From Pseudoalteromonas phenolica (GTDB lineage: Bacteria; Pseudomonadota; Gammaproteobacteria; Enterobacterales; Alteromonadaceae), in NCBI RefSeq assembly GCF_005886345.1, contig NZ_PNEC01000021.1:1-64000 (forward strand): DNA of 64,000 bases, written 5' to 3'. The translations under genes and the position numbers were made by a program. Within the stretch, counting starts at the first letter, position 1, and the number at the start of each line of letters is the position of its first letter. Of the stretch, positions 46,370-56,371 are shown piece after piece. Under the pieces are notes generated by a model. It made no database searches and was not told the origin of the DNA. It worked only from the letters and a program-made list of their open reading frames with translations.

Positions 46370-46409
46370 ATATATAATTATTTCACTTTAATTTCATAAA
46401 GTTATGAAA

Positions 46410-48260
46410 TTACCAAGCTTCCATTAGTGCTTGAAGTGCTTCACCTTCTAGCTTTTCACCAGCAGCGTTTTTCCACTCGTATGTATCACGAAGGATATCA
46501 CGTGCTTTCACTAAGTCAGCTTTATAATCAGCAACTGTTTTACCGCCGTCAATATCTTTAATAATTGGTGCGTTACCCATTAGAGTATGTAACTCAGCAA
46601 AAGCAGCTGTTGTCTTTTTAGTTTCTAAGTCTACAAATGGTGAGTAAGGGTTAAACTGCATGTTTAGTGCGTAACCTTTCATCTCAGCCCAATGCTTTGC
46701 AAATGCGTTGAATTGTTCAATTTTGTAATCACCAGAACTGATGTCATCAATATCGCCTTTACTATTATCTAGTACATCATTGATGTAGTGGATTACAGTC
46801 GCAACAATTGCTTTTTCCCAAGCAACAGATGCCGTTTCAGCATGTGTTTTCAAAGTTGCTTTTTGTTCAGTTGTAAGCGCAGTACCCGCAGTTTCATTTA
46901 GTAACTTACGACCTTCAAAGAATGCAACAAAGCCTTCTTTGGTTAAGTCAGTTGTCTCTGGAGAGCGGTCACGTTTCGCAGCATTTGAAGAGTTACCCCA
47001 GTTATGCTCTGAAAGTAGATCAATTTTGCCATCATTGTTTGTGTCTTGACGACCATTGTAAGCTAGACGACCATTACTTTCGTCATCTTTTACTTTACCC
47101 GCGATTTCATTGTCTGAGTAATCTAAGAAGTTACGTGCTGCTCCATAGTAGCCATAACCTTCATCCCATTGGTGCTCAAGTTTTGTATAACCTTTTTCAT
47201 CTACATCTGTAGCAACGTGATCAGAGTTAAGGCCTTTACCATCAACAATATCACCTAGGTAATCACTTGTACCCTGAGAGAAAGCAACAGCACCAAATAA
47301 ATATTTTTCAATCATTTGCTGCATATCAACACCTGCAGGTGTGATGTATGACTTGTTCATTTCAACGCCATGAGCGGTAAGTGCAGTACCAGCATCTACA
47401 GCTGCAGCGTTGCTACGAAGGTCTTCAAATAATTGTGCAGCTAAACCTTTAGGCGTATTGTTTTCAGCGCTTAGACCTGCCCAACCAACTAGGCTGTCAT
47501 TTTCGTTCCAAACACGATATTGACCTTTAGCGTCTTCACCCGCTAGCTTACCAAGTAGGTTTTTGTGTGAACCAGAAACATCAGTAAGTAATTGTTGAGT
47601 TGCTTTTTCATCTACCGCTGAGATAGTTAGAGGACGTACACCCCAAACATTTTCGTAGTCTTCATCAGAAATATCATAAAACTTTGAAATTTCGTCAGTG
47701 CCTTCTGCTCGGTGTGCTACAAAATCATCACTCTTGATATAGTTCGAAAGCTCTTTGATTAAGATGTGACGTGCAATTTGACCACTGTAATAAACGTTAG
47801 ATTCACCCGAATCTACATTTAAAAAGTCATAGTCCATTGAGTCTGTGATTGCTACAGAAATCGCTTTTTCGAAAGTTGCTTCACCATCACTCACTGTAAC
47901 ATTAACTTCAACTGTTTCTGTTTGCTCAAAGTCAAATACGGTACCTTCTTTAACTGAAAGAGTATTACCTTCAATAACAAAACGCGTTTCGCTCTCTGGT
48001 AGAGTAAATGTGAAAGTATCTGAATCTGCATCAGTTGCAGATAAAGTGCCCGCAACCTGTGCTAGTGCAACATTTTCTTTTACGCCAGCTTCAGAAGCTG
48101 TTAAAGAAATATCAGTAGGCGCTTGATTAGTTGGCTGAGTAGGAGTTGGCTCAGTAGGAGTTGGTTCAGTTTTATTATCGCTGCTTGAACCACCACAGGC
48201 CGTTAGACCTAAAGTTGCAGCTAAGATAGATGTTGCTAACAGAGACTTGCGAAGTGTCAT
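46410..48260 (-). CDS. DUF4856 lipoprotein with N-terminal cadherin-like domain
   Basis: A 616-residue lipoprotein (lipobox LTACGG). A threonine/proline repeat linker (TEPTPTEPTPTQP) is followed by a cadherin-like domain (residues 48-140: APTDISLTASEAGVKEN ... ATDADSDTFTFTLP ... FDFEQTETVEVNVTVSDGEATF). From 150 on comes the DUF4856 domain, starting with the YYSGQIARHILIKELSNYI pattern and continuing to EALQALMEAW. This domain occurs next to imelysins and TonB receptors in marine bacteria and probably helps bind or process iron compounds. First gene of the operon; a Fur-like site lies 67 bp upstream. Confidence 0.85.
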   Translation of the reverse strand: MTLRKSLLATSILAATLGLTACGGSSSDNKTEPTPTEPTPTQPTNQAPTDISLTASEAGVKENVALAQVAGTLSATDADSDTFTFTLPESETRFVIEGNTLSVKEGTVFDFEQTETVEVNVTVSDGEATFEKAISVAITDSMDYDFLNVDSGESNVYYSGQIARHILIKELSNYIKSDDFVAHRAEGTDEISKFYDISDEDYENVWGVRPLTISAVDEKATQQLLTDVSGSHKNLLGKLAGEDAKGQYRVWNENDSLVGWAGLSAENNTPKGLAAQLFEDLRSNAAAVDAGTALTAHGVEMNKSYITPAGVDMQQMIEKYLFGAVAFSQGTSDYLGDIVDGKGLNSDHVATDVDEKGYTKLEHQWDEGYGYYGAARNFLDYSDNEIAGKVKDDESNGRLAYNGRQDTNNDGKIDLLSEHNWGNSSNAAKRDRSPETTDLTKEGFVAFFEGRKLLNETAGTALTTEQKATLKTHAETASVAWEKAIVATVIHYINDVLDNSKGDIDDISSGDYKIEQFNAFAKHWAEMKGYALNMQFNPYSPFVDLETKKTTAAFAELHTLMGNAPIIKDIDGGKTVADYKADLVKARDILRDTYEWKNAAGEKLEGEALQALMEAW

Positions 48261-48326
48261 TGTTATTTTCCTTTGAGATTCTAAATTTTTATCTTTTTTA
48301 ATTGTCTAGAAGTATACACGCATCTA

Positions 48327-48345
48327 AATAACAATCAATATTATT
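48327..48345 (-). promoter_or_regulatory. Fur-box-like operator
   Basis: AATAACAATCAATATTATT matches the 19-base Fur consensus GATAATGATAATCATTATC at 13 positions and is itself nearly symmetric. Located upstream of the DUF4856-imelysin-TonB receptor operon at a promoter distance. The rest of the gap 48261-48522 shows nothing else. Confidence 0.55.
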
Positions 48346-48522
48346 TACACTGTCATAAATAATACAATCGTCAAGTATAGTTCAAATTCTTCACTTTCCA
48401 AATCCAACAAAAAGACCTCAAACTGTTGATTATTAATAATTAAATACAGTAAAGAGCACAAAACCAAAAAGTAAACGCAGATGAGAATAAATATCAATTA
48501 CTTTATATTTATTGCGACATCA

Positions 48523-49437
48523 TCAACTATTCTCGAGCATTTCATTAAATATTTCTTGCGCTGTTTGCCATATAGCTTTATTGACGGGATCTTTAAGTCG
48601 AGTATTTTTAGCAACAAGACCAATTTCAATGTCAGTATTGAGCCCGCTTAAAGGTAATACTCTCACTTGTTGCTTAAACGGACTTTGAGATAAAACAACA
48701 TCAGGGACTAATGCGACCCCGAAACCTAAACTCACTAATGCAACAATGGCTTCATGACCTGACACATGTGCATAGACTTTAGGCTTAAATTTTCGCTGAG
48801 AGCAGAAATTATCTAGTTTTTCTTTTAATACGCCCTGCTCCGGTACGATATATTCTAATGACTGCCATAGGTTATCATTTTGCAGGTTGTTATTTATCTC
48901 CTCAGTTAATGGGCACTCCATTGTCGGAGCTAGCATTAATAATTTAGCTTCACCTAACTTTGTATATGATAATCCGATAGGTAACTCTGAAGGTTTGACT
49001 GCAACTGCCAGATCTGACTTATCAGCCAAAACAGCGCTAATAGAATGTGCGGGGTCGCCTGTACTTAAATTAAGTTCCACCCCCGGATAACGCTTTCGAA
49101 ATGCGGCGAACAACTTATATATATAGCTATAACTGGCTGTTACCGAGCAATATAAAGAAGCTTCTCCAAATAGGGCTTGCTGATCGACTTGACATTGTCC
49201 TTTAAAAAGTCGCCAGTGATTTAATGTCGCATTGGCATATTCAACAAAAGCTTTGCCTTGGACTGTTAAAGAGACACTCCTGTTATCTCTAAGAAACAGT
49301 GGGACACCCACTTCTTCTTCTAATTGTTTTATTTGTCGGCTTAAAGTTGGCGCACTAATAAAGCACAAATTACTGGCGCGTCCAAAATGTAATGTCTCTG
49401 CAAGTGATAAAAAATATTTGAGTTGTTTATGATTCAT
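48523..49437 (-). CDS. ilvY: LysR-family activator IlvY
   Basis: A 304-residue regulator. The LysR helix-turn-helix is at residues 1-60 (MNHKQLKYFLSLAETLHFGRASNLCFISAPTLSRQIKQLEEEVGVPLFLRDNRSVSLT), and the co-inducer domain follows. By E. coli analogy it activates ilvC when acetolactate or acetohydroxybutyrate accumulates. Divergent from ilvC, with 118 bp shared for both promoters and operators, the same layout as in enteric bacteria. Confidence 0.93.
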   Translation of the reverse strand: MNHKQLKYFLSLAETLHFGRASNLCFISAPTLSRQIKQLEEEVGVPLFLRDNRSVSLTVQGKAFVEYANATLNHWRLFKGQCQVDQQALFGEASLYCSVTASYSYIYKLFAAFRKRYPGVELNLSTGDPAHSISAVLADKSDLAVAVKPSELPIGLSYTKLGEAKLLMLAPTMECPLTEEINNNLQNDNLWQSLEYIVPEQGVLKEKLDNFCSQRKFKPKVYAHVSGHEAIVALVSLGFGVALVPDVVLSQSPFKQQVRVLPLSGLNTDIEIGLVAKNTRLKDPVNKAIWQTAQEIFNEMLENS

Positions 49438-49555
49438 AAATACATTTCAAAAAATGAAATACAGTAATTCAAATATATCATTTTACGAAATCAATACTAC
49501 CCCCTATTCTCAAATACGTATCTAGACATACTCCCTATTTAAGAAAGGTTCTAAC

Positions 49556-51025
49556 ATGGCGAATTATTTTAATACTCTTCCTTTACGAGAGCAGTTGGCA
49601 CAACTTGCACAATGCGAGTTTATGGATCCAAACGAATTTGAAAATGGTGTAAAAGCCCTAGAAGGCAAAAAGCTTGTTATTGTAGGTTGTGGGGCGCAAG
49701 GCTTAAACCAAGGCCTTAATTTAAGAGACTCAGGTTTAGACGTAAGCTATGCATTACGTGAATCTGCAATTGCAGAAAAGCGCGCTTCTTTTATTAATGC
49801 AACTGACAATGGCTTTACTGTTGGTACATATGAAGAATTAATCCCAACAGCTGACCTAGTATTGAACTTAACTCCAGATAAGCAGCATAGCAGTGTAGTA
49901 GAGGCTGTGATGCCACTTATGAAGCAAGGTGCGACTTTATCTTACTCACATGGTTTTAATATTGTCGAAGAAGGTATGCAGGTTCGTGATGACATCACAG
50001 TGATCATGGTTGCTCCTAAGTGTCCAGGTACTGAGGTACGTGAAGAATATAAGCGTGGTTTTGGTGTTCCTACCCTTATCGCAGTTCACCCTGAGAATGA
50101 TCCAGAAGGTAAAGGCTTAGAGCAAGCAAAAGCTTATGCTGCAGGTACTGGCGGACATAAAGCAGGTGTACTTAAGTCATCATTTATTGCTGAAGTAAAG
50201 TCAGACCTTATGGGTGAACAAACGATCCTATGCGGCATGCTTCAAACCGGTTCACTGCTTTGTTTCGATAAAATGGTAGAAAAAGGTATTGATGCTGCTT
50301 ATGCTTCAAAACTGATCCAATACGGTTGGGAAGTGATAACAGAAGCGCTTAAGCATGGTGGCATCACCAATATGATGGACCGCTTAAGCAACCCAGCAAA
50401 AGTAAAAGCGTTTGAGCTAAGTGAACAACTAAAGCAAATCATGCGTCCACTGTACAACAAGCATATGGACGATATCATCAGCGGCGAATTCTCAAGCGGC
50501 ATGATGGCCGATTGGGCAGAAGACGACGCCAAGCTTCTTTCGTGGCGCGCAGAAACCGCTGAAACTGCATTCGAAAAGCAAGAAAATACGACTGAAGAAA
50601 TTTCTGAACAAGCTTTCTTCGACAAAGGTATTTTAATGGTTGCCATGGTAAAAGCAGGTGTTGAACTTGCATTTGAAACCATGACTGCGGCAGGGATCAT
50701 TGAAGAGTCAGCATATTATGAGTCACTTCACGAAACGCCGTTAATTGCAAACACAATTGCACGTAAGAAACTATTCGAAATGAATCGTACTATTTCAGAT
50801 ACAGCAGAATATGGTTGTTATTTATATAACCATGCATGTTTACCACTACTTCAAGATTTTATGAAAGGCATTGAAACAGATGTCATTGGTGAAGGATTAA
50901 GTTCTGATAACTTTGTTGATAACCAAGCATTAATCTCGGTAAATAGCGCAATTCGCAATCACCCTGTAGAAAAAGTGGGTGAGACATTACGCGGCTATAT
51001 GTCAGCAATGAAAAAGATTGTTTAG
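49556..51025 (+). CDS. ilvC: Ketol-acid reductoisomerase (class II)
   Basis: NADPH enzyme of isoleucine, valine and leucine synthesis. The length of 489 residues shows the long class II form (E. coli 491). [30 protein letters not shown] is the nucleotide-binding loop, and [35 protein letters not shown] the conserved segment after it. Catalytic acid residues lie in [15 protein letters not shown] and [14 protein letters not shown]. Divergent from ilvY. A hairpin and T run follow it. Confidence 0.97.
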   Translation: MANYFNTLPLREQLAQLAQCEFMDPNEFENGVKALEGKKLVIVGCGAQGLNQGLNLRDSGLDVSYALRESAIAEKRASFINATDNGFTVGTYEELIPTADLVLNLTPDKQHSSVVEAVMPLMKQGATLSYSHGFNIVEEGMQVRDDITVIMVAPKCPGTEVREEYKRGFGVPTLIAVHPENDPEGKGLEQAKAYAAGTGGHKAGVLKSSFIAEVKSDLMGEQTILCGMLQTGSLLCFDKMVEKGIDAAYASKLIQYGWEVITEALKHGGITNMMDRLSNPAKVKAFELSEQLKQIMRPLYNKHMDDIISGEFSSGMMADWAEDDAKLLSWRAETAETAFEKQENTTEEISEQAFFDKGILMVAMVKAGVELAFETMTAAGIIEESAYYESLHETPLIANTIARKKLFEMNRTISDTAEYGCYLYNHACLPLLQDFMKGIETDVIGEGLSSDNFVDNQALISVNSAIRNHPVEKVGETLRGYMSAMKKIV

Positions 51026-51048
51026 AAACGTTTCGCTTGTTAGAAACC

Positions 51049-51082
51049 AAGCCCTATAACTGCAAAGTTTTGGGCTTTTTTA
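51049..51082 (+). terminator. Terminator after ilvC
   Basis: AAGCCC and GGGCTT pair across a 17-base interval that contains further weak pairing, followed by TTTT. Located 24 bp after the ilvC stop. Confidence 0.7.
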
Positions 51083-51172
51083 CTATTTGTTTACAATTTT
51101 AAATAAACTCCAATAGTAGATAAGAATTCCTATGCTAGAATAATTACTTAACTCGTTATCAAAATAAGTAAT

Positions 51173-53086
51173 ATGAAAGCGAATAGTTTATCCATTACAG
51201 TAAAAATCTCACTTCTCGGTAGTTTAATTGCAATTATTGTCGCAACACTTATCGGGGTTATATCTACTTATCAGGCAAAAGGCATGGTCGAAAGACGTAT
51301 GTTGCATTCAGAATTGCCGAGCAAAGTAGAAAACATCAGTAAATCAATTGAGAAACAAATTGCGAAAATGAAAGATGCAGCGCAACTACTCTCAAGCAAT
51401 CAATTTATTCTTGCTGCAGCAAATACTCATCAACAAGACGATGCACTTTTAGTTGCCGAGCTACAACGAATTGCTGAACAATTTGATTTAGCAACAGCAT
51501 CGTGGGCAAACCGAAATACCGCAGAGTATTGGAATCAGCACGGTTTTTTACGAGTATTAAACCACCAAGAAGATGGTTGGTTTTATGGTTTCACGCAATC
51601 CGGAGACCCCTTCTCTATCAGTATTTTTAGAGAAACCACCGGTGCAGTGAACATGTTTGTAAACCACCAGCAGTTAAATGGTATAGGTTTAGCAGGACTT
51701 GCCAAAAGCGTGAATGATATGCAAAGTATGCTCAGCCAATTCACACTAGAGCAAACTGGGTTTGTATTCGTGGTAGATAATACTGGCGCAATTAAATTAT
51801 TTCCTGACAGCCGCTCAACAAAAGCTCAATCACTAAAAGAACTATACGGAAATGCGCATGCAAATGCGCTATTACAGAGTAAATCTTCTAATTTAATCAA
51901 CGCCTCTTTAGAAGGTAATGCACAGCTGATTGCTAGTCAGCCAATCAAAGGGACAAATCTATTTGTTGTAGCCCAAGTGCCTGAACATGAAGTATTCACT
52001 GAAATACGCAGCCTGCAATGGCAAATTGTTGGTTATGCCAGCATTATTGCTATATTTGCTTGTTTAGTCAGTTTATTCTTAGCAAGAACTTTAGCAGCGC
52101 CATTATCAAACATAGCACAACTGTTCACCAACCTGGGCAGCGGAGATGCGAAGTTAAATTATCGTTTTCCTGAATCTAAACAACCTGAATTACAAGCATT
52201 GTCCGATGGATTTAATCAATTTATTACTAAAATCGAGCATGCCATCAAACAAGTTGCCCATGAAAGTCACGAAATACGTGCGACCAGCTTAAGATTAACT
52301 GAGCAAAGTAATCGAACTTGCCATGCTTTAAATGAACAAAAATCGCAAACCTTATCTGTCGCTGCCGCCATTAATCAAATGGGTGCTACAGTGCAAGAAA
52401 TTGCAGGCAATGCAAATAACTCGGCACAACTAACGGAATCGAGTAAAAACACCGTAGGTCACAGTGAGCAAGAAATTGCGCAATCGCAAATTACCTTGGG
52501 TCAATTAGCCGATGATATTAATAGTATGGCAGAGCAAGTTAACTCGCTTGTTGAACGCACTCGCTCTATAGCTAGTATTGTTGAAGTTATCCGCGGTATT
52601 TCTGAACAAACAAATTTACTTGCCCTGAATGCTGCCATTGAATCTGCTCGAGCTGGTGAGCACGGAAGAGGGTTTGCTGTTGTTGCCGATGAAGTCAGAG
52701 CCTTAGCTAGTCGCACATCTCAATCGACCGATGAAATTCACAGTACCATTAACGACCTTACCATAGCTGCTGAGAATATTGTTTCACAGATCACTCAGTC
52801 TAGAAATCAAGCAGAGCAAAGTGTCATGAGTATGCAAAATTCGGTAGATTTACTCAAAGATGTGAGTGAGACTTCAAACCAAATCAATGACATGACAACT
52901 TTAATCGCGGCCGCAACAGAAGAGCAAAGTAATGTGGTTGCCGAAGTAGGTCTTAATATAGAGCAAATAAGTGCTGCTAGCGACAATGTTGTAAACGAAA
53001 CCCAAGCTATTACTCAGGCAATTGAGTCATTAGCTGAGTCGTCTAAGACATTAGATAGCTTGGTGGTAAGCTTCGAACAGAACTAA
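51173..53086 (+). CDS. Methyl-accepting chemotaxis protein with Cache-type sensor
   Basis: A 637-residue receptor. First transmembrane helix at residues 12-33, a large periplasmic sensor of about 250 residues of the dCache kind ([44 protein letters not shown]), second helix near 285-305, a HAMP linker, and the signalling domain with hairpin tip [42 protein letters not shown]. Ligand unknown. The N-terminus lacks an obvious C-terminal CheR pentapeptide partner; the chain ends SFEQN. Confidence 0.93.
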   Translation: MKANSLSITVKISLLGSLIAIIVATLIGVISTYQAKGMVERRMLHSELPSKVENISKSIEKQIAKMKDAAQLLSSNQFILAAANTHQQDDALLVAELQRIAEQFDLATASWANRNTAEYWNQHGFLRVLNHQEDGWFYGFTQSGDPFSISIFRETTGAVNMFVNHQQLNGIGLAGLAKSVNDMQSMLSQFTLEQTGFVFVVDNTGAIKLFPDSRSTKAQSLKELYGNAHANALLQSKSSNLINASLEGNAQLIASQPIKGTNLFVVAQVPEHEVFTEIRSLQWQIVGYASIIAIFACLVSLFLARTLAAPLSNIAQLFTNLGSGDAKLNYRFPESKQPELQALSDGFNQFITKIEHAIKQVAHESHEIRATSLRLTEQSNRTCHALNEQKSQTLSVAAAINQMGATVQEIAGNANNSAQLTESSKNTVGHSEQEIAQSQITLGQLADDINSMAEQVNSLVERTRSIASIVEVIRGISEQTNLLALNAAIESARAGEHGRGFAVVADEVRALASRTSQSTDEIHSTINDLTIAAENIVSQITQSRNQAEQSVMSMQNSVDLLKDVSETSNQINDMTTLIAAATEEQSNVVAEVGLNIEQISAASDNVVNETQAITQAIESLAESSKTLDSLVVSFEQN

Positions 53087-53110
53087 AGCTAGCTTCAATA
53101 AAACATATTC

Positions 53111-53140
53111 AAAGGCAGCTAATTTTGCTGCCTTTTTTAT
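53111..53140 (+). terminator. Terminator after the chemotaxis receptor
   Basis: AAAGGCAGC and GCTGCCTTT pair around a TAATTTT loop, then TTTTAT. Clear intrinsic terminator. Confidence 0.9.
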
Positions 53141-53239
53141 AAACAATAAATCAATGCAATAATTTGTAACGATTAAAAATACACCAACACGGTAAGTTCG
53201 TCTAATCTTTAAGTATGAACAGCTGTTGGAGCGTATTGC

Positions 53240-54415
53240 ATGAAAGCAATTGTACTTAATCATTTTATTGCCATTGCCTGCCTATTCTTTCTCGGCTGCC
53301 AATCAGTACAAACTCCTCCTCCCGCAATCGATTATCAGTTACTCAATAGTAATCAATTTGAACTCAAGCCAATTGAAAGCCAAGAAAACATCTTTGCATT
53401 AGATGACGATATCAAAGTTAAGCTAGACCAATATATTAAGGGTAATAGTTCAACCATTCGCCAAGCAAAACAACTACTCAAGTTTCTTATGCATAATGGT
53501 GATAACAGCCTAGCTTACCAAAGCGGTGCCAACCTTGTCGCATCTGAAGCGTTCTATAGTTTAAATGCCAACTGTTTATCTCTGTCTATTTTGTCATTCA
53601 GCTTAGCCGAGCATTTAGGACTGGATGCTCAGTTCCAGCGTGTCCATATTCCTGAATATTGGGATCAAAGCCAAGGCTATAGTTTACTCACTGGCCACGT
53701 CAATTTAATTATTAAACAGTCAAATCGTCGTGAAGAAAATAATCAGATTTACTTTTTCTCCCCAACTTCTGTTACCGTGGATTTTGACCCTAATAGTCGA
53801 GAACAGAAGTTTAAAACCAGTAAAATCTCCAAAGAGAGAATTACTGCCATGTTTTACAACAACAAAGGGGCTATGCACATGATAAAAGCGCAATACGATT
53901 TAGCGTATAGTTACTTTAAAGCAGCAATAGAAATTGACCCTGCATACTCTGGCAGTTGGGGAAATTTAGGCATCCTATATCGTATAAATAACATGTATGA
54001 ACTTGCGGAACGTACTTATAAACATGCCTTGTTTGTCGACCCAAATAACAATACAGCCTTAGGGAACACAGCCATACTTTATAGATTGACTGAACGAGAA
54101 AACCAAGCGGAGCAAATAGAAATTCAGCTTGAGATTAAAAGAAAAAATAACCCTTATTATCTGATTGTAAAAGGAAATGAGGCATTAGCAAAAGACGAGT
54201 TAAATCAAGCAATACATTTTTTCAATGAAGCAAGAAAGCTTGATAAAAATATCCATGATAGTTATTTTGGCTTGGCAAAAGTTTATTATTACTTAGGAAA
54301 TATGGATCGTGCTGAACGTTACCTTAAGCTTGCTCTCAAAAATGCAGAATTTCTTCATGATAAAAAACGCTATAAAGGTAAACTCGCTGCTTTTAAGTAC
54401 TTGGCTAGTCGCTAG
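53240..54415 (+). CDS. TPR-repeat lipoprotein with transglutaminase-like N-terminal part
   Basis: A 391-residue lipoprotein (lipobox FLGC after MKAIVLNHFIAIACLF). The region about 85-180, with ASEAFYSLNANCLSLSILSFSLAEHLGL ... and TGHVNLII, looks like the transglutaminase-like fold found in TPR lipoproteins (Cys then His); this is a weak call. From about residue 205 three to four TPR units follow: AMFYNNKGAMHMIKAQYDLAYSYFKAAIEIDP, SGSWGNLGILYRINNMYELAERTYKHALFVDP, and KGNEALAKDELNQAIHFFNEARKLDK. Its 3' end overlaps the M28 peptidase gene. Confidence 0.75.
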   Translation: MKAIVLNHFIAIACLFFLGCQSVQTPPPAIDYQLLNSNQFELKPIESQENIFALDDDIKVKLDQYIKGNSSTIRQAKQLLKFLMHNGDNSLAYQSGANLVASEAFYSLNANCLSLSILSFSLAEHLGLDAQFQRVHIPEYWDQSQGYSLLTGHVNLIIKQSNRREENNQIYFFSPTSVTVDFDPNSREQKFKTSKISKERITAMFYNNKGAMHMIKAQYDLAYSYFKAAIEIDPAYSGSWGNLGILYRINNMYELAERTYKHALFVDPNNNTALGNTAILYRLTERENQAEQIEIQLEIKRKNNPYYLIVKGNEALAKDELNQAIHFFNEARKLDKNIHDSYFGLAKVYYYLGNMDRAERYLKLALKNAEFLHDKKRYKGKLAAFKYLASR

Positions 54416-55268
54416 CTCTGCCTTTGCACAAAATTCTAGCTTACTGATTGATATGCAAACACTGACTAGTGCTTCTCACCAAGGAAGAAAAGCTGGCAGT
54501 GACCAACCTAATGTTTCTGCACAATACATATATTCTAGATTTCAAAGTTTAGGAATAAAGACAGAATTTCAGAGTTTTGAATTTAAAAGTGGGTTTTTTA
54601 GCACTGCTTTAGGCCATAATGTAGTGGCATTATTACCTTGTGACCAAACTGTGTGTGGAAGAAAAATCGTTGTCACTGCGCATTATGATCATCTCGGTGG
54701 TACCACAGAAAGCTTTTACGCTGGTGCAAATGATAATGCCACAGGCACTGCTGCACTGCTTGCAATCGCTGAAGCGTTAATGCCTGTCTCACGCTCGGCT
54801 GACATTATTTTATTAGCAACTGATGCCGAAGAAAAAGGTCTTTACGGTGCAAAGCACTTTGTGACTACGATCAAACCTGAACATTACGCATTAAATATTA
54901 ATCTAGATATGCTCGCAGTCAACAGAAAAAATACTTTATATGCTTTGCATGATCGCTCAAGCAAAAAACTTATCGAGCAATTTCAGAAGCAAAACCACCC
55001 TTTTTCTGTGTTTGCCACTTCGTCTCAGTTCAGGTTACATAAAAAGTTGAAAAATAAAAGAATCAATTGGCACAAAGCCAGCGACCACTATGCTTTTAGT
55101 AAGAAGAAAATACCATATATTTATTTTGGGATGGGCATAGACAGCAAGCACCATAGTAAAAAAGATACCTTAGAAAACATGGATTTTGCTAAGTATCAAT
55201 TAGTGGTAGAGTCAATTAGTGATTTTATCGTTTCGTTAACACGCGCTCCTTTAGAGTCAACAAATTGA
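54357..55268 (+). CDS. Exported M28-family zinc aminopeptidase
   Basis: A metallopeptidase of about 303 residues. Metal ligands fit M28: VTAHYDHLGGT (His, Asp), AGANDNATGTAALLAIA (Asp), TDAEEKGLYGAKHF (catalytic Glu pair), NLDMLAV (Asp) and ASDHYAF (His). Start placed at MIKNAIKVNSLLLSTWLVASSAFA, a signal peptide that overlaps the last 59 bases of the TPR gene in another frame. No ribosome site is clear, so the start is uncertain and coupling to the TPR gene is likely. Its end overlaps the convergent GIY-YIG gene by 73 bp. Confidence 0.85.
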   Translation: MIKNAIKVNSLLLSTWLVASSAFAQNSSLLIDMQTLTSASHQGRKAGSDQPNVSAQYIYSRFQSLGIKTEFQSFEFKSGFFSTALGHNVVALLPCDQTVCGRKIVVTAHYDHLGGTTESFYAGANDNATGTAALLAIAEALMPVSRSADIILLATDAEEKGLYGAKHFVTTIKPEHYALNINLDMLAVNRKNTLYALHDRSSKKLIEQFQKQNHPFSVFATSSQFRLHKKLKNKRINWHKASDHYAFSKKKIPYIYFGMGIDSKHHSKKDTLENMDFAKYQLVVESISDFIVSLTRAPLESTN

Positions 55269-55507
55269 ATCTTCTGTTGCTTACTGAGCTTTTTTATATG
55301 CCATTCTAATTTACTTGCAATACTTCTATCGCCTACCTCTTGACTGTAAATTAACTTTATCGGCGCCTTCCCTTTCAAGTTTTTTGCCCCTTTTCCTGCG
55401 TTGTGCGCAGCCACTCTTGCAGTAACATTATTCGTAATGCCTGTGTACCAGTGTCCAAATTTAGTTTCAACAATATAAAAAGACCAACTTTTTTTGCTTT
55501 GTGTCAC
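55196..55507 (-). CDS. GIY-YIG domain protein, YhbQ-like
   Basis: A 103-residue single-domain GIY-YIG protein of the YhbQ group: SFYIVETKFGHWYTGITNNVTARVAAHNAGKGAKNLKGKAPIKLIYSQEVGDRSIASKLEWHIKKLSKQQK. It carries the YIV...YTG pair, catalytic Arg in TARVAAHN, and Glu in KLEWHIK. E. coli YhbQ is a similar size and cuts or binds DNA in vitro. The C-terminal tail is coded within the antisense of the M28 gene end. Confidence 0.85.
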   Translation of the reverse strand: MTQSKKSWSFYIVETKFGHWYTGITNNVTARVAAHNAGKGAKNLKGKAPIKLIYSQEVGDRSIASKLEWHIKKLSKQQKIQFVDSKGARVNETIKSLIDSTTN

Positions 55508-55626
55508 TTTTTTTACCTATTCAGAAACTTTTTTAACTCTGTAACGTCAAAGTGTATCAAGAAACTTTACCTTCTGTACGCAATCGGTATTATGCAACCA
55601 ATAAAAGAAAAAGGATCAACAAATAA

Positions 55627-55986
55627 ATGCTAGTAAAAAAATCCCTCGCTGTTTGGCTAAGTGCAGTAGTTATGACTGTGATGTTGTCTGGCTGTTCAAG
55701 TTGGGTATATCGAATTAGTATTCCACAAGGCAACTTTTTAGAACAAAGCGATATCGACAAATTAAGAGTTCAAATGACGCAAGAACAAGTGCTATATGTA
55801 CTTGGCAGTCCAGTTGCTAAAGATGCTTTCTCAGATGACAGCTGGCATTACAGTTATACTTTGAATATCGGCCGCGATACAGAGCGAAGAAAGTCTTTAG
55901 TTGTGCATTTCGAAAATGGCTTACTCACACGCATCAGTGGAGATTTTGAAGAGCCAGAAGACTTTAATACTCCTCTTGAGCAATAA
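55627..55986 (+). CDS. bamE: Outer-membrane assembly lipoprotein BamE
   Basis: A small lipoprotein of the BAM complex that inserts beta-barrel proteins. 119 residues: lipobox LSGC, then the family block YRISIPQGNFLEQSDIDKLRVQMTQEQVLYVLGSPVAKDAFSDDSWHYSYTL. The N-terminal leader has a basic start (MLVKKSLAVWL). Neighbourhood is the usual one: rnfH and ratA face it and smpB lies beyond, as in E. coli. Confidence 0.95.
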   Translation: MLVKKSLAVWLSAVVMTVMLSGCSSWVYRISIPQGNFLEQSDIDKLRVQMTQEQVLYVLGSPVAKDAFSDDSWHYSYTLNIGRDTERRKSLVVHFENGLLTRISGDFEEPEDFNTPLEQ

Positions 55987-56000
55987 GTATTTTATTTTGA

Positions 56001-56033
56001 TATTAAAAAAGGGCTTCATGCCCTTTTTTAATA
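56001..56033. terminator. Bidirectional terminator between bamE and rnfH
   Basis: TATTAAAAAAGGGC and GCCCTTTTTTAATA form a perfect 14-bp stem around TTCAT. T runs on both strands make it serve both convergent genes. Confidence 0.93.
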
Positions 56034-56056
56034 TCTAACTAAGAAGTTAAGTTAAT

Positions 56057-56371
56057 CTAGGCTCTACCACCTGTGACTTTATTTGCTCTTCCCTCTTCTT
56101 TTGCCTTTTCAGCTCGCTGTCTTCTCGCCGCTTTTGGATCTGCAATCAAAGGACGATAAATTTCAATCCTATCCCCTTCTTTTAATACTTGATGATTTTT
56201 TACAGTGCGGTTCCATACACCAAGGGCCAGATTAGTTAAATCAATCTCAGGACATTTTTCCGCGATACCAGACTGTAAAACTGCTTGCTCGGCTGTTGTG
56301 CCCTCAGCGACTTCAATACTTAAACTGGTCGCCGTATCTGGTAGTGCAAAAACAATCTCTACTTTGATCAT
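56057..56371 (-). CDS. rnfH: RnfH-family (YfjF/RatB) ubiquitin-like protein
   Basis: A 104-residue beta-grasp protein: IKVEIVFALPDTATSLSIEVAEGTTAEQAVLQSGIAEKCPEIDL ... VGVWNR-like LGVWNRTVKNHQVLKEGDRIEIYRPLIADPKAARRQRAEKAKEEGR. The DRIEIYRPL-DPK-RR segment is the family signature. Its exact function is unknown. Start and ratA stop share one base (TAATG), so both come from one mRNA. Confidence 0.93.
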   Translation of the reverse strand: MIKVEIVFALPDTATSLSIEVAEGTTAEQAVLQSGIAEKCPEIDLTNLALGVWNRTVKNHQVLKEGDRIEIYRPLIADPKAARRQRAEKAKEEGRANKVTGGRA

